Positions 9,101 to 17,808 are shown, numbered from the stretch's first letter. The stretch: 64,000 nucleotides of DNA from Ancylomarina sp. DW003 (GCF_029029505.1 NZ_JAKJSD010000001.1:434001-498000); one strand, 5' to 3'. Notes: generated by a model not told the origin, from the sequence alone. Program-made: numbers and translations.

Positions 9101-11855
9101 CAATTTTAAATCGTCCTTCAACATCATCTAATAAATAGTATGTTATTGCATCACCATCTTCATCGGTTGCTAATGCGGTGATGTGAACTAGGTCATCAGT
9201 ATTAGCATTTTCACTGATCGTGTTTTCTTCCGGATCATTGTCTATTAAATTTGCAATAGCATGATCAGTATCACCATCGGTGACATCAGATATAAGAACT
9301 GTAAAATATTCAGCTATTTTCGAACCGTCTGAGCTTTGTGCTTCTATTTGAATGGTGTGAGAAACATTGGTTTCAAAATCAATCATTGAAGCATCGGCTA
9401 CGGATACAACTCCTGTTGACGGATCAATTTTAAACCGACCTTCAGCATCATCTAATAAATAGTATGTTATGGCATCACCATCTTCGTCGGTCGCTAATGC
9501 AGTAATATGAACTAAATCATCAACATTCGCATTTTCACTGATCGTGTTTTCTTCAGGATCGTTGTCTATTAAATCTTTTATTGCACTATTCCCATCAATA
9601 ATTGTTATTGTAGCGGTTTGCTCACCATTCTCTATGGCGTTTACAACTGATACTATTTCTACCAAAACCGTCTCATTAGCCTCAAGTAATATATCTTGAA
9701 TTGAAGCCAGATCAATTTCGCCTCTAGTTTCACCTACAGGAATATCAATACGTGTTGAACTTATCGCATTCAAGCCTGGCGTCAAACTATAATCAGTTAA
9801 ATCGGCAGTTCCCCCATAACTTAAAACAATACTAACAGGTAATAAACTTGGCAAATCCAATTCGGCAACAATTAGTGTATTATCACCATTTTCCAGGATA
9901 GTAGTTTTTGACACTGATAAATTAACTTTAGAAGAAGGCACAACTCCAAAGTTTTGATCAAAATATTCAACACCTGAAGAATAAAATTTATACGAACGAG
10001 GATTTTCCCCTGTTATGCTATTTGATCCATAGCTAACTTCTACAAGATACTCTTTACCTATTTCAGGGCTTAAGATGAAATTCCCCTGTTCCTCTGGATA
10101 ACCAAACGAACCAGGTGTTTTAGTAATGAATGTTTCGATCAAATCATCACCTGATCCAATCGCCTTATCGTAATCTTTATCCCAATACAAACGAACCTCT
10201 GCTCCTAATAGCGGGGATTCACCAACATCCATCACACCATCACGATCATTATCACTATACACAGTTCCACTAATGGTTCCTGGTTGAAAAAGAGCACAAT
10301 CACGTGTTTGTTCAAGCAGAAGACTTGTAATAACTCCGGAACTGTATGAATGCCAATATGTATTTATTGAATTTTCATTCCCATAATCGTAATCAAGCCA
10401 ATTGTGACTGGGTGCTTTTTCACCTGTCAAATCTACTTTTAACTGCCCCCCGGGAAGAGATTCATCAATATTCCTATCATCCCAATAGAGCTTTGGTGTA
10501 TAAGAGGTTGGTGTTGCCGGACGTACTGTTCTTGGAATAATACCACGGGTAAGGTGTTCCACGTCATACATTGGAAAATGAAACGTTCCAAGAAAATAAT
10601 CGAAAACACAAGAGACAGGATTTGATTCCAAATCAGAAACAACTTGTCCTAAACCATCTAAACCATCCCATTTGATATCACGTATCAAAACCCCGGCCTC
10701 ATTAGGAAAAGGGTTTGATAAAGTTGTAATAATTCTATCTCTGGTTCCAGGATCATATTTATTATTAGAGCCATGAAAATCGAGAAGTAAATCAATTCGC
10801 CCTTTTTTTGTAACAGCAACACGGAAAAAATATTTCCCTTCACAACCAAATAAACGGGGATATTCACTTCCATCTCCTGTTACAAACTGCCCATATCCTT
10901 CAGCAGAAGGATAAGCTGTCTCATCTGGTTCATTAAAAAAGATTTTAAATTCTGGTGCAAGCCTATTCGCATCTTGAACAGATTTTCTATTCACTTCGAA
11001 ATTTGGTGTATCATCGGTCCCTTTAGAATTAAATGCTAAATTAAAACGGGCACCTCTAAATCCTGAATTTTCAAAATCCACCTCAGTTACATAACCTCCA
11101 CTGTAAGATGTAGATTCAGAATAACTATAAACCTTTCCATTGAAATCTCTATCATACCATTTTGTAGTCTTGTATGGAGAAACAAAAGACCACTGTTTAG
11201 CATAAACCCGGCCAACTATTGCCTCTGGAGCAGGGCTATTGGTCGCAACAGTAATATCCCACCATTCAGTATAGAAAGCTCTATTATTAGGTACAGATTG
11301 TGAAGCACTAAATTCGATATAATAATCACCGGCTCCGCTAGTCGGATTAAAAACAAAAGCATTATATCCCCCTGTACCGCATAATTGATTAGGACCATTT
11401 TTTACTTGAGATAATGACTGTATTTGATCATCGCTGGTTTGATTTGTATTCGTACCTGGGATCATTTCTCCTTTAGGAAAACCCGGACAAGGCCATACAA
11501 CATTTCCATTGGGGTCTTTTATACGTATCCAAGAGGTAACATTATTATAGAAATTATTTTCACGAGCATGGCCGCTATCTACTGTTCTTGAGAAGCCAAA
11601 AAACACTTGTTCGTTAGCCGGATCTTCAATGTGTATGTATAACCTTTCTTCATCGCCACCGTTGTATCGTCCAAAATTCCCATACTTTGAATCATTCAAG
11701 GCCAGATAAACTCTATCATCTGCTTTGGTTGCTAGTTGCTTTGTTCCTTCACCATAGGCAATATGGTTGCCTATTCCCATAGTAATAATCAAGGCAAAAA
11801 TCAGATATTTAAGCCCTCTGCCTATTATTACTTTATATGAGTAAATATTCTTCAT
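6147..11855 (-). CDS. Giant T9SS type B cargo with cadherin-like repeats
   Basis: A 1902-residue secreted surface protein. Signal or anchor segment within residues 14-36. Residues about 40-530 form a unique N-terminal region. An SdrD B-like domain (GTVYSDNDRDGVMDVGESPL) lies near 540-640 and a Calx-beta-like domain near 655-755. Seven cadherin-like repeats of 108 residues span about 755-1510. Two to three Tandem-95/Ig-like domains (NDAPLAMNDEAEVNEDE) run to about 1810. The C-terminus (IPNAITPNSDNLNDRF ... FNRWGNIVY) is a typical CHU_C/T9SS type B sorting domain. It is the last gene of a minus-strand cluster with PorP/SprF and an OmpA protein, as in sprF-sprB loci. Adhesion or motility is the likely role, by inference. 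Confidence 0.9.
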   Translation of the reverse strand: MKNIYSYKVIIGRGLKYLIFALIITMGIGNHIAYGEGTKQLATKADDRVYLALNDSKYGNFGRYNGGDEERLYIHIEDPANEQVFFGFSRTVDSGHARENNFYNNVTSWIRIKDPNGNVVWPCPGFPKGEMIPGTNTNQTSDDQIQSLSQVKNGPNQLCGTGGYNAFVFNPTSGAGDYYIEFSASQSVPNNRAFYTEWWDITVATNSPAPEAIVGRVYAKQWSFVSPYKTTKWYDRDFNGKVYSYSESTSYSGGYVTEVDFENSGFRGARFNLAFNSKGTDDTPNFEVNRKSVQDANRLAPEFKIFFNEPDETAYPSAEGYGQFVTGDGSEYPRLFGCEGKYFFRVAVTKKGRIDLLLDFHGSNNKYDPGTRDRIITTLSNPFPNEAGVLIRDIKWDGLDGLGQVVSDLESNPVSCVFDYFLGTFHFPMYDVEHLTRGIIPRTVRPATPTSYTPKLYWDDRNIDESLPGGQLKVDLTGEKAPSHNWLDYDYGNENSINTYWHSYSSGVITSLLLEQTRDCALFQPGTISGTVYSDNDRDGVMDVGESPLLGAEVRLYWDKDYDKAIGSGDDLIETFITKTPGSFGYPEEQGNFILSPEIGKEYLVEVSYGSNSITGENPRSYKFYSSGVEYFDQNFGVVPSSKVNLSVSKTTILENGDNTLIVAELDLPSLLPVSIVLSYGGTADLTDYSLTPGLNAISSTRIDIPVGETRGEIDLASIQDILLEANETVLVEIVSVVNAIENGEQTATITIIDGNSAIKDLIDNDPEENTISENANVDDLVHITALATDEDGDAITYYLLDDAEGRFKIDPSTGVVSVADASMIDFETNVSHTIQIEAQSSDGSKIAEYFTVLISDVTDGDTDHAIANLIDNDPEENTISENANTDDLVHITALATDEDGDAITYYLLDDVEGRFKIDLSTGVVSVADASMIDFETDASHAIQIEARSSDGSKVAEYFTVLISDVTEGDTDHAITNLIDNDPEENTISENANTDDLVHITALATDQDGDAITYYLLDDAEGRFKIDLSTGVVSVADASMIDFETNVSHTIKVEARSSDGSKIAEYFTVLISDVTDGDTDHAIANLIDNDPEENTISENADIDDLVHITALATDEDGDAITYYLLDDAEGRFKVDLSTGVVSVADASMIDFETNVSHTIKVEARSSDGSKVAEYFTVLISDVTDGDTDHAITNLIDNDPEENTISENANTDDLVHITALATDEDGDAITYYLLDDAEGRFKIDLLTGVVSVADASMIDFETDASHAIQIEARSSDGSKVAEYFTVLISDVTDGDTDHPITDLRDNEEHENIISENVVNDAPVHITALATDLDNDPITYHLLDDDNGRFKIGEVSGVVTVKDESQIDFEANETHSIRIEARSADGSKISDDFPIFVTDVTNGDTDHAIANLIDNDSDENTISEDVKNDDLVHITALATDEDGDAITYFLLNDAGGRFKIGVSTGVVVVADANLLDFETDESHMIRIEARSSDGSTIAENFVITITDVIEYLLAVDDSSEVYEDQVLNGENLLANDFSVPGSILVIDLNPVVDVTHGELNIHADGTYTYTPDLNFNGTDSFVYRVCDDSAPQQCDEATVSVTIHSVNDAPLAMNDEAEVNEDEILNGLSVLDNDSDVDSNGLSINTSPIEDVEHGSLTINSDGTYVYIPDANYFGEDTFVYELCDNETSESCSQASVKISVLPVNDAPLVFDFEMEVKEASLNNPINLESPYDPDGDRLSVKILSTVEFGEIVQSDGQLLNDNDVLTVDELLNMEFNARERYVGELTMIYEVSDESGLSAIGRVKINVLPIDVFIPNAITPNSDNLNDRFKIVGLEKFPDNSLQIFNRWGNIVYKKRSYDNSWEGYGNVKGQISNHRLPPGTYYYVFKFGVKKQPLTGYVYMTY
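7330..9590 (-). repeat. Array of seven 324-bp cadherin-domain repeats
   Basis: The block TTTCACTGAT recurs at 8237, 8561, 8885, 9209 and 9533, an exact 324-bp spacing (108 codons). Five copies towards the N-terminus are nearly identical at DNA level; the two towards the C-terminus are diverged (ENVVNDAP and EDVKNDD versions). Each encodes DLVHITALATD, a YYLLDD/GRFKI strand and DFET, with acidic Ca2+-type motifs. Confidence 0.95.
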
Positions 11856-12039
11856 AACAATTGTGTTTTGGTCATTCTACTCCAATTGGAGTCTATCAGT
11901 GAGCGACCTATGTTCTGAATCTTAAATTTGTTTCAAAAACAAATTACAGGATGTTAACACACCCAACATAAAAACATCTAATAGGCTTTTTCCTATTTAT
12001 TGAGAGGACTATGAATCTGATTCTGATCCATATTAGAAA

Positions 12040-14214
12040 TCATTTACTTTCATTCAGGTCATCTATGAAAGTATTCAGCTCAAAATCGACACATCGATTA
12101 ATTCGGTACCAATCGTGAAGGCTTTGTCCTTTCTTCCTTTCAAAAGGTGATGTTTCACCTAAGGCAAGAATAACAACTCTTTTAATATCTATACCTCCTT
12201 TAACAAAGAACTCCCGCGTTGCTTCTGCCCTTCTATATGCCAAAGCATCGTTATACTCCGATGTTCCTCGGGAATCTGCTCTTGCAACAAGAGTTACAAT
12301 TAATCGTTCATTCTTTTTCAATAGATCAACAACTTTGTTCACATTTTCAAAAGCTTCCTCTTTCACATCCGATTTGTCAAAGTCGAAATAAACAGTAGCT
12401 AAATCGTCTGGCAAAAATTCATTTTCGCGATCTTTATCAGACATTAATCGTAAAGCCAACTCTTGATTTATATTAGCAATACTATCGCTACAGAAAAAAC
12501 TAAAGTCGAGAGCATAGTAGCCATCCTTCTTAGCAAAGATTCTGTAGTCCATATTATTTTCTAATTTCACAGCATAATTACCCAAACCTAATTCGGGATG
12601 TAAATCAATAATTTCTGGTTCAATTATTTGCAATATATCAGGAACCAAAAACTCACCACTTGAAAAATCCTTCATCGTAAAATTGACAATCGTATTAGGT
12701 ACAAAAGGTCGTTTTTTAAGATGAAACGTATGCGATATTTCAGGGTCAAGAATATGACTATACAAGGTTGTATCTATAGGATAATATCTTGCCTTCTCTA
12801 TTTTCAGTCTGTAGGCTTGTTCACCTTTTATATCAAATGAATATTGATCTTTACTTTTATCTATATTTACTAAGACACCCTTAGGTTCAATTATTGTAAT
12901 TTTGTCTGGTACTATAAAATTAACATCTAAAGAGTCCTTTATTATTATATTCACTCTATTGTCATGTTCTATCTCAAAACCATATATATCATCCTGTCCT
13001 TTACCTCCTGAACGATTTGATGCAAAATATCCAATCCTACCTGCAGGGTGCATAACAATAGAAAAATCATCCCCACGTGAATTCAATGGAGATCCTAAAT
13101 GTCCAGCCTTAAAATCACGCCCATCCGTATTAACAACATATAAGTCCAGTCCTCCTTTTCCTGCATGTCCGTTAGACGAAAAGAAAAGAGAATTTCTAGA
13201 ATTAAAATGAGGAAACATCTCATCAGCTCTTGTATTTACTCTTGGACCTAAATTTTGAGGTTGAGTCCATTCTCCATTAATAAATTTACTTTCATATAAA
13301 TCTGAGCCACCAAATCCTCCTGGCATATTCGAAACAAAATAGATGGTCTTCCCATCGGCAGAAACACTTGGATGTCCAACCGAATAATCATCACTATTAT
13401 AAGGGAATTCTCCTATCACTTTCCATCTGCTATTTTTCTCTTCCGCAATAAAGATTTTCAAATTATTGGCACCATTCTCATCACGATTAAGCTTTCCTTT
13501 AAAGTAATTACTTCGCGTAAAGAACATCTTCTTATAATCAGAAGTAAAGCTTATAGCTCCTTCATGATATTTTGTACCTATACCGTTTCCAAACCGCGTA
13601 ATAGGATTCTTAATATTCGCCTCATCATATTGAAACAAGTCCAAAAAGAATTCTCCATTCCAATCGTATCGATCATCTCTATAATCTTTACTCTTTCTTC
13701 CTGAACTAAAAACAATTTTATCTCGATAATAAGTAGGCGAAAAATCTGAAAAAGTAGAATTGAATGGAGACGCTTTTAACTCACAAATCAAATCTTTCAG
13801 TGTTTCTTGTGCGAATTTTGTAACATTCTCAACCTCTAGCTTAATATTCTTATCATCGGGGTGCTTATCCAAATATTTTTCATAAATAAGTTTTGCTTCA
13901 GCATATTGCCCTCGTTCTTTTAGAAAATTGCCTTTTAAAATAAAATCAACATCTTCTTTACTTTCGTTATTAATCAATAATTTAAAATATTCAGAAGCTT
14001 TATCGTAATTATTTATTTTCTGATATGATTTCGCTAACCTTCTTACTACATGCGCATTACCTGCGTCACGTTTCAGTGCATATTCATAATATTCTATCGC
14101 TTTCAAATAGTTAAAATCATCGAACTCACGATCGCCTGATCGCACAGATAATCGCTGCGAAAAGGAAGCTGATGAAATAGCTAACAGAATGAAGAATAGT
14201 AGAAATCGGTTCAT
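12040..14214 (-). CDS. PorE-like OmpA family protein (TPR, WD40-like, OmpA)
   Basis: A 724-residue periplasmic protein with a signal peptide ending near ASFSQ (residue 20). TPR-type helices cover about 20-150. A PD40/WD40-like propeller covers about 165-410 (repeated SADGKTIYFVSNMPGGFGGSD, split here, and ASNRSGGKGQDDIY). Carboxypeptidase-regulatory-like beta segments cover about 415-590. An OmpA peptidoglycan-binding domain (VYFDFDKSDV ... ARADSRGTSEYND ... YRRAEATREFF) covers about 605-720. This domain order matches PorE, which links T9SS to peptidoglycan. It is 25 bp downstream of the PorP/SprF gene and precedes the giant cargo gene. It is probably a cargo-dedicated paralogue rather than the core PorE. 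Confidence 0.85.
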   Translation of the reverse strand: MNRFLLFFILLAISSASFSQRLSVRSGDREFDDFNYLKAIEYYEYALKRDAGNAHVVRRLAKSYQKINNYDKASEYFKLLINNESKEDVDFILKGNFLKERGQYAEAKLIYEKYLDKHPDDKNIKLEVENVTKFAQETLKDLICELKASPFNSTFSDFSPTYYRDKIVFSSGRKSKDYRDDRYDWNGEFFLDLFQYDEANIKNPITRFGNGIGTKYHEGAISFTSDYKKMFFTRSNYFKGKLNRDENGANNLKIFIAEEKNSRWKVIGEFPYNSDDYSVGHPSVSADGKTIYFVSNMPGGFGGSDLYESKFINGEWTQPQNLGPRVNTRADEMFPHFNSRNSLFFSSNGHAGKGGLDLYVVNTDGRDFKAGHLGSPLNSRGDDFSIVMHPAGRIGYFASNRSGGKGQDDIYGFEIEHDNRVNIIIKDSLDVNFIVPDKITIIEPKGVLVNIDKSKDQYSFDIKGEQAYRLKIEKARYYPIDTTLYSHILDPEISHTFHLKKRPFVPNTIVNFTMKDFSSGEFLVPDILQIIEPEIIDLHPELGLGNYAVKLENNMDYRIFAKKDGYYALDFSFFCSDSIANINQELALRLMSDKDRENEFLPDDLATVYFDFDKSDVKEEAFENVNKVVDLLKKNERLIVTLVARADSRGTSEYNDALAYRRAEATREFFVKGGIDIKRVVILALGETSPFERKKGQSLHDWYRINRCVDFELNTFIDDLNESK

Positions 14215-14239
14215 AATATATTATCAACTTAATAATGTT

Positions 14240-15160
14240 TTAAAAATAACGTGGTGATCTAAGTTTTTTTGACTTAAACACCATATCGTAACTTAATGAT
14301 ATTTCATGTGATCCATGGGTTCGACTCGACAGTTTTGATGTTGCTATATCATACGAATATCCCAATCGCAATTGATTGTTAACATTCACCTGAAAAATTC
14401 CAGCTACTGAATCCTCGTTTCTAAAGGATGTCCCTAACCAAAATCTATCTAAGAAAATAGCCATTGCTGAAATATCCCAAGACATTCTGGAGCCTTGAGT
14501 TGCTTTAAGCAACATTGACGGTTTAAGCTTTATAAAGGGATTAATCTTTACGACATAACCTGCCATTAAAAAATAGTGTAACTTATTTTTATCCAGTGTG
14601 GCATCTGTAATACCACCACTTTTAATTTCCGTTTGTAGCAATCTTGGAATAGAAAATCCAACGAAGAAATCATCGCCATACACGTAAGTACCTACACCAA
14701 AATTGGGCAATGCATCATTATTAATTTCTTGAATAAGGGGATCGTACTGATCGACAACTCTCGAGTTCGTTAAATCAACCTTTTGGTGATTTAAACCTGC
14801 TTTCAATCCGAAATTCATGAAAACGGTTTTTGTTAATTTTACTTTATAGGATAAATCAATACCAACATCAGTATTTTTTTCAGGACCAATCACATCGGTT
14901 TCAAGCGTTAACCCAACACCCATATTGAATAAGGCTATAGGAGAATTTACCGAAATAGCAGCACTTTTAGGCGCACCAGCTAACCCAACCCACTGCTTTC
15001 TTGCGATTCCAAGAATTTGAGTAGATCCTCTGGAACCAGCATAGGCTGGATTAATAGAAGATGGATAGTTTAAGTATTGAGTAAACATTTTGTCTTGTTG
15101 TCCCACACACACACACCCACTTCCTATAACTAGTAGTAATATCACAAATATTTTTCTCAT
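14240..15160 (-). CDS. PorP/SprF family type IX secretion membrane protein
   Basis: A 306-residue outer-membrane protein with a signal peptide (MRKIFVILLLVIGSGCVCVGQQ). The diagnostic PorP/SprF N-terminus follows: DKMFTQYLNYPSSINPAYAGSRG. Later segments such as GVGTYVYGDDFFVGFSIPRLL and LRLGYSYDIATS are also typical. In Flavobacterium, SprF is required for secretion of the adhesin SprB. The first gene of a three-gene minus-strand cluster, it is probably needed to export or anchor the 1902-residue cargo two genes downstream. A Cys in the signal region (GSGC) could mimic a lipobox, but Gln-Gln-Asp after GQ fits signal peptidase I better. Confidence 0.92.
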   Translation of the reverse strand: MRKIFVILLLVIGSGCVCVGQQDKMFTQYLNYPSSINPAYAGSRGSTQILGIARKQWVGLAGAPKSAAISVNSPIALFNMGVGLTLETDVIGPEKNTDVGIDLSYKVKLTKTVFMNFGLKAGLNHQKVDLTNSRVVDQYDPLIQEINNDALPNFGVGTYVYGDDFFVGFSIPRLLQTEIKSGGITDATLDKNKLHYFLMAGYVVKINPFIKLKPSMLLKATQGSRMSWDISAMAIFLDRFWLGTSFRNEDSVAGIFQVNVNNQLRLGYSYDIATSKLSSRTHGSHEISLSYDMVFKSKKLRSPRYF

Positions 15161-15541
15161 TCAATTACAGCTTAGCATGCTCATACCCCCGATACAAGCA
15201 AGCATTAATAGCATATATTTTAGTCAGTTAAGCGAAGTTCAGTAAAAAAAAGATACATAAAAGTCTTTTATTTAATTCAATTTATCAATACCAATTACAC
15301 GAACCGTCCTTATGTTTACATGAGAAGCACCTGCTAGAAGTCTAAAAAAATATCATTTAAAATTTCTTACATGAAAAATCACTTTATAACATAAAGTTTA
15401 TTTTTTTGATAACAAAAACTATCAAGATTCATTGCTTTTAACGAACGTCAGTAGAGAAAATTAACGTTCTTATTTTGTGGGCTCTTTAACCAGATATATT
15501 ACATTTGCCTTGAAAACTATAATCAGAAAAATCCTAATCAG
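15161..15541. other. Intergenic region with promoters of divergent genes
   Basis: This 381-bp AT-rich spacer lies between the porP-like gene (minus) and the thioesterase gene (plus). A TACATTTG box at 15500-15507 suits the plus-strand gene; the nearest upstream TTTG (15473-15476) is 23 bp away, slightly long. No matching box was found for the minus strand. Confidence 0.5.
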
Positions 15542-16021
15542 ATGAAAAAAATAATAAACCCTTTCGTAAATGGTGATAACGGTAATTGCTTTGGATGCTC
15601 TCCTCACAATGCAAACGGCCTAAAGATGAACTTCTTCGAAGATGGAGATTACATTATTGCCGAATGGGAACCTCAGCGACATCTGTCTGGTTTTAAAAAT
15701 GTATTGCATGGCGGGATTCAAGCCACGATTATGGATGAAATTGCCAGTTGGGTTGTGTTTGTAAAATGCCAAACGAGTGGTGTAACAACAGAGTTAAACA
15801 CCAAATATCGAGGTGCAGTTTTAACCGATCATGGAAAAATAACCGTTAAAGCAAAGCTTATTTCTCAGGAAAAAAAGTTCGCTCATATCTATGCTGAAAT
15901 TATTGATCATAACGGGAAGGCTAGTTCACATTCTGAAATCACATATATGATTTTCCCACAGGAAATGGCCAAAAAGAAATTTGAATATCCTGGTATAGAA
16001 GCCTTTTACGAAAAGGAATAA
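15542..16021 (+). CDS. PaaI-like hotdog-fold thioesterase
   Basis: A 159-residue cytoplasmic protein of the hotdog thioesterase superfamily, which hydrolyses acyl-CoA thioesters. The family signature HGGIQATIMDEIASWVVF has the central HGG turn and the Asp/Glu on the long helix. An N-terminal CFGCSPHNANGLKM segment, with Cys-x2-Cys, is typical of a subgroup of these proteins. The TTELNTKYRGAV strand follows. The natural substrate is unknown. It is a single gene behind a TACATTTG box. Confidence 0.85.
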   Translation: MKKIINPFVNGDNGNCFGCSPHNANGLKMNFFEDGDYIIAEWEPQRHLSGFKNVLHGGIQATIMDEIASWVVFVKCQTSGVTTELNTKYRGAVLTDHGKITVKAKLISQEKKFAHIYAEIIDHNGKASSHSEITYMIFPQEMAKKKFEYPGIEAFYEKE

Positions 16022-16125
16022 AAATATTGAATTTCATAAAGCTTAGATTATAAGATTTTTATCAAAGTGCAATTCTAAAATAAATACAACATACAACTCA
16101 TATCGAATCTAAATTCAAAAACAAG

Positions 16126-16158
16126 TTTGGATTTCAAATAAAAAAAACGCTATTTTTG
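16126..16158 (+). promoter_or_regulatory. Bacteroidota-type promoter for the HAD gene leader
   Basis: TTTG at 16126-16129, 21 bp, then TATTTTTG at 16151-16158, an exact TAnnTTTG match. Transcription would begin near 16165, giving about 280 nt of untranslated leader before the ATG at 16447. Confidence 0.75.
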
Positions 16159-16164
16159 CCGCTT

Positions 16165-16446
16165 AATTAAAAACGCATCATCTGGGAAACTGGTAATCCC
16201 GAATTCAAAGTGGAATTCGGCCAAAAAACGAAAGGATGTATACAATAAGCAAGCAGAGCACACCAGTGCTATTCATATCTTCTAAAAGGTATCTCTCTTC
16301 TTTAAAGAGTGCGCATTGCTTCCACCTGCTTTTTAATCACATCTCACAATTTTATTGGCAAGCCAAATTCTTTAGCTCTAATCTTACATGTTCTTTTCAT
16401 GATTTGATGAGATGTTTAATTTCTCATCCTTTAACCAGATTAAGAC
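16165..16446 (+). ncRNA. Putative structured 5' leader of the HAD gene
   Basis: About 280 nt without a convincing gene between a strong promoter and the HAD start. GGGA (16184-16187) can pair with TCCC (16197-16200). CCGAATTC (16199-16206) pairs perfectly with GAATTCGG (16213-16220). The two hairpins share bases 16199-16200, so they compete. AGCAC/GTGCT at about 16257-16270 adds a third stem. No known riboswitch class could be assigned. A 72-codon open frame at 16236-16454 overlaps the HAD start and lacks recognisable features. It could instead be a separate small RNA. Confidence 0.35.
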
Positions 16447-17097
16447 ATGCATAATTACAAAGCCATCATATGGGACTATAATGGTACACTTCTTAACGAT
16501 ATTGAAATCGGAATAGAAAGCATCAACGTCATGTTGAAAAAACGTGAACTACCTTTACTCACATGCGAGAGCTATAGAGAAGTTTTTACCTTTCCTGTAA
16601 AAGATTATTACGAGAAGGTCGGCTTTAACTTTCAAAACGAAGATTGGGATCTTGCAGCTCAGGAATTCATCACCAATTACACAAATCGCTTACCCTATTC
16701 TGATATTTTTCCTGAGGCGAGACTTTTACTTAATAAATTTAAGAACGAAGGTAAAAAGCAATTCATCTTATCTGCCATGGAGATGAATATGTTGCAAGAT
16801 TCTACTAAAGAACTCAACATTCAAAATTTCTTTAACGAAATATCAGGTATTAACGATATCTATGCCAGCTCGAAGATTGAGAATGGTAAAGAGTTAATTA
16901 AAAAACATCAATTAAAAACAAGTGAAGTTTGCTTGTTTGGAGATACCACCCACGATTATGAAGTGGCACAAAGTATAGGTTGCCATTGCTATTTAATAGC
17001 ATCGGGACACCAATCATATGAAAAACTAAAGGCAACAGGCTGTCCCAATATTATAAACAGCTTAAACGATATAATACTGAATAAACAACCATTTTAA
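16447..17097 (+). CDS. HAD family hydrolase with DxN motif I
   Basis: A 216-residue cytoplasmic protein of the HAD superfamily, nearest in look to phosphoglycolate phosphatases. Motif I reads WDYNGT (Asp10, Asn12); the usual second Asp, the general acid/base, is Asn. Motif II Ser109, motif III Lys143 and motif IV GDTTHD at 165-170 are present, and an alpha-helical cap lies between. The Asn variant is shared with many HAD proteins carrying DxNGT, so it is probably not damage, but the reaction may differ from a standard phosphatase. It follows a long structured leader; downstream is a DUF5020 channel gene 37 bp away. Confidence 0.8.
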   Translation: MHNYKAIIWDYNGTLLNDIEIGIESINVMLKKRELPLLTCESYREVFTFPVKDYYEKVGFNFQNEDWDLAAQEFITNYTNRLPYSDIFPEARLLLNKFKNEGKKQFILSAMEMNMLQDSTKELNIQNFFNEISGINDIYASSKIENGKELIKKHQLKTSEVCLFGDTTHDYEVAQSIGCHCYLIASGHQSYEKLKATGCPNIINSLNDIILNKQPF

Positions 17098-17134
17098 ATA
17101 TATCATTTTTTCGAACAATCATTTTATTAAACCG

Positions 17135-17779
17135 ATGAAAAAACTACTTACAATTTTCGCTATTCTTTCAGCTTTTGCTGTAAATGCTCAAAACTTACAA
17201 TTGCACCGCGATTTTGAGCGAGGACATTTCACTACAACATTCGAAATGTTTAAAGTGGACAAATGGGGTAACACTTTTACCTTTATCGATTTTGATTACG
17301 ATGCTGAGAATGGAATCAACCAAGGTTACTTCGAGATTGCTCGTGTATTAAAAACAGAAAAAATGCCTATCGGTTTACACATTGAGTATAACGGTGGTGT
17401 TGGAAATAATGAAAACTTCGGTTACACAATTAACGATGCATGGATCTTGGGTGCTAACTATTCTCAAGGAAGTGCAAAATGGGGGTTCTCTACATATGCA
17501 GGTTATAAAGCAATTAAAGATGCTGACAAAGGAAACTTCCAGGTTACAGGTACATGGTACGTAAACATGTTTGAAGGAAAAATGACTTTCTCTGGTTTTG
17601 CTGACCTTTGGACAGAAAATGGATTAAATGATAACACTATTTTCTTAACAGAGCCACAGCTTTGGTATAATGTAAACAAGCAGTTTTCTTTTGGTGGTGA
17701 AGTTGAAATCTCTAACAATTTTGCTGGTGTAGAGAAATTCAAAGTACGTCCTACTTTAGCAGTTAAGTGGAACTTCTAG
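17135..17779 (+). CDS. DUF5020 family outer-membrane channel (Tsx-like)
   Basis: A 214-residue exported protein with a clear signal peptide (MKKLLTIFAILSAFAVNAQ). The family hallmark NLQLHRDFERGHFTTTFEMFK follows in two parts, then repeated amphipathic strands; it ends with the barrel-type LAVKWNF. DUF5020 is related to the nucleoside-specific channel Tsx. The next gene is a purine permease 77 bp downstream, which supports a role in passing nucleosides or bases across the outer membrane; the exact solute is inference. Confidence 0.8.
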   Translation: MKKLLTIFAILSAFAVNAQNLQLHRDFERGHFTTTFEMFKVDKWGNTFTFIDFDYDAENGINQGYFEIARVLKTEKMPIGLHIEYNGGVGNNENFGYTINDAWILGANYSQGSAKWGFSTYAGYKAIKDADKGNFQVTGTWYVNMFEGKMTFSGFADLWTENGLNDNTIFLTEPQLWYNVNKQFSFGGEVEISNNFAGVEKFKVRPTLAVKWNF

Positions 17780-17808
17780 TCAAGCCCATTATTACAATAT
17801 TAATGAAT

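Noticed and set aside
7330-9590. CRISPR-like periodic repeats
   Set aside because: Repeats are 324 bp, contiguous and in one coding frame, encoding cadherin domains; no short repeats with unique spacers.
16181-16240. Cobalamin-riboswitch-like string GGGAA..TGGT.AATCCC
   Set aside because: The following CCCCGC/ACTG core and the B12 box are absent, and the downstream gene has no link to cobalamin.
16236-16454. 72-codon open frame in the HAD leader
   Set aside because: Overlaps the HAD start, has no domain, signal or codon support and no clear ribosome site; kept only as part of the leader.
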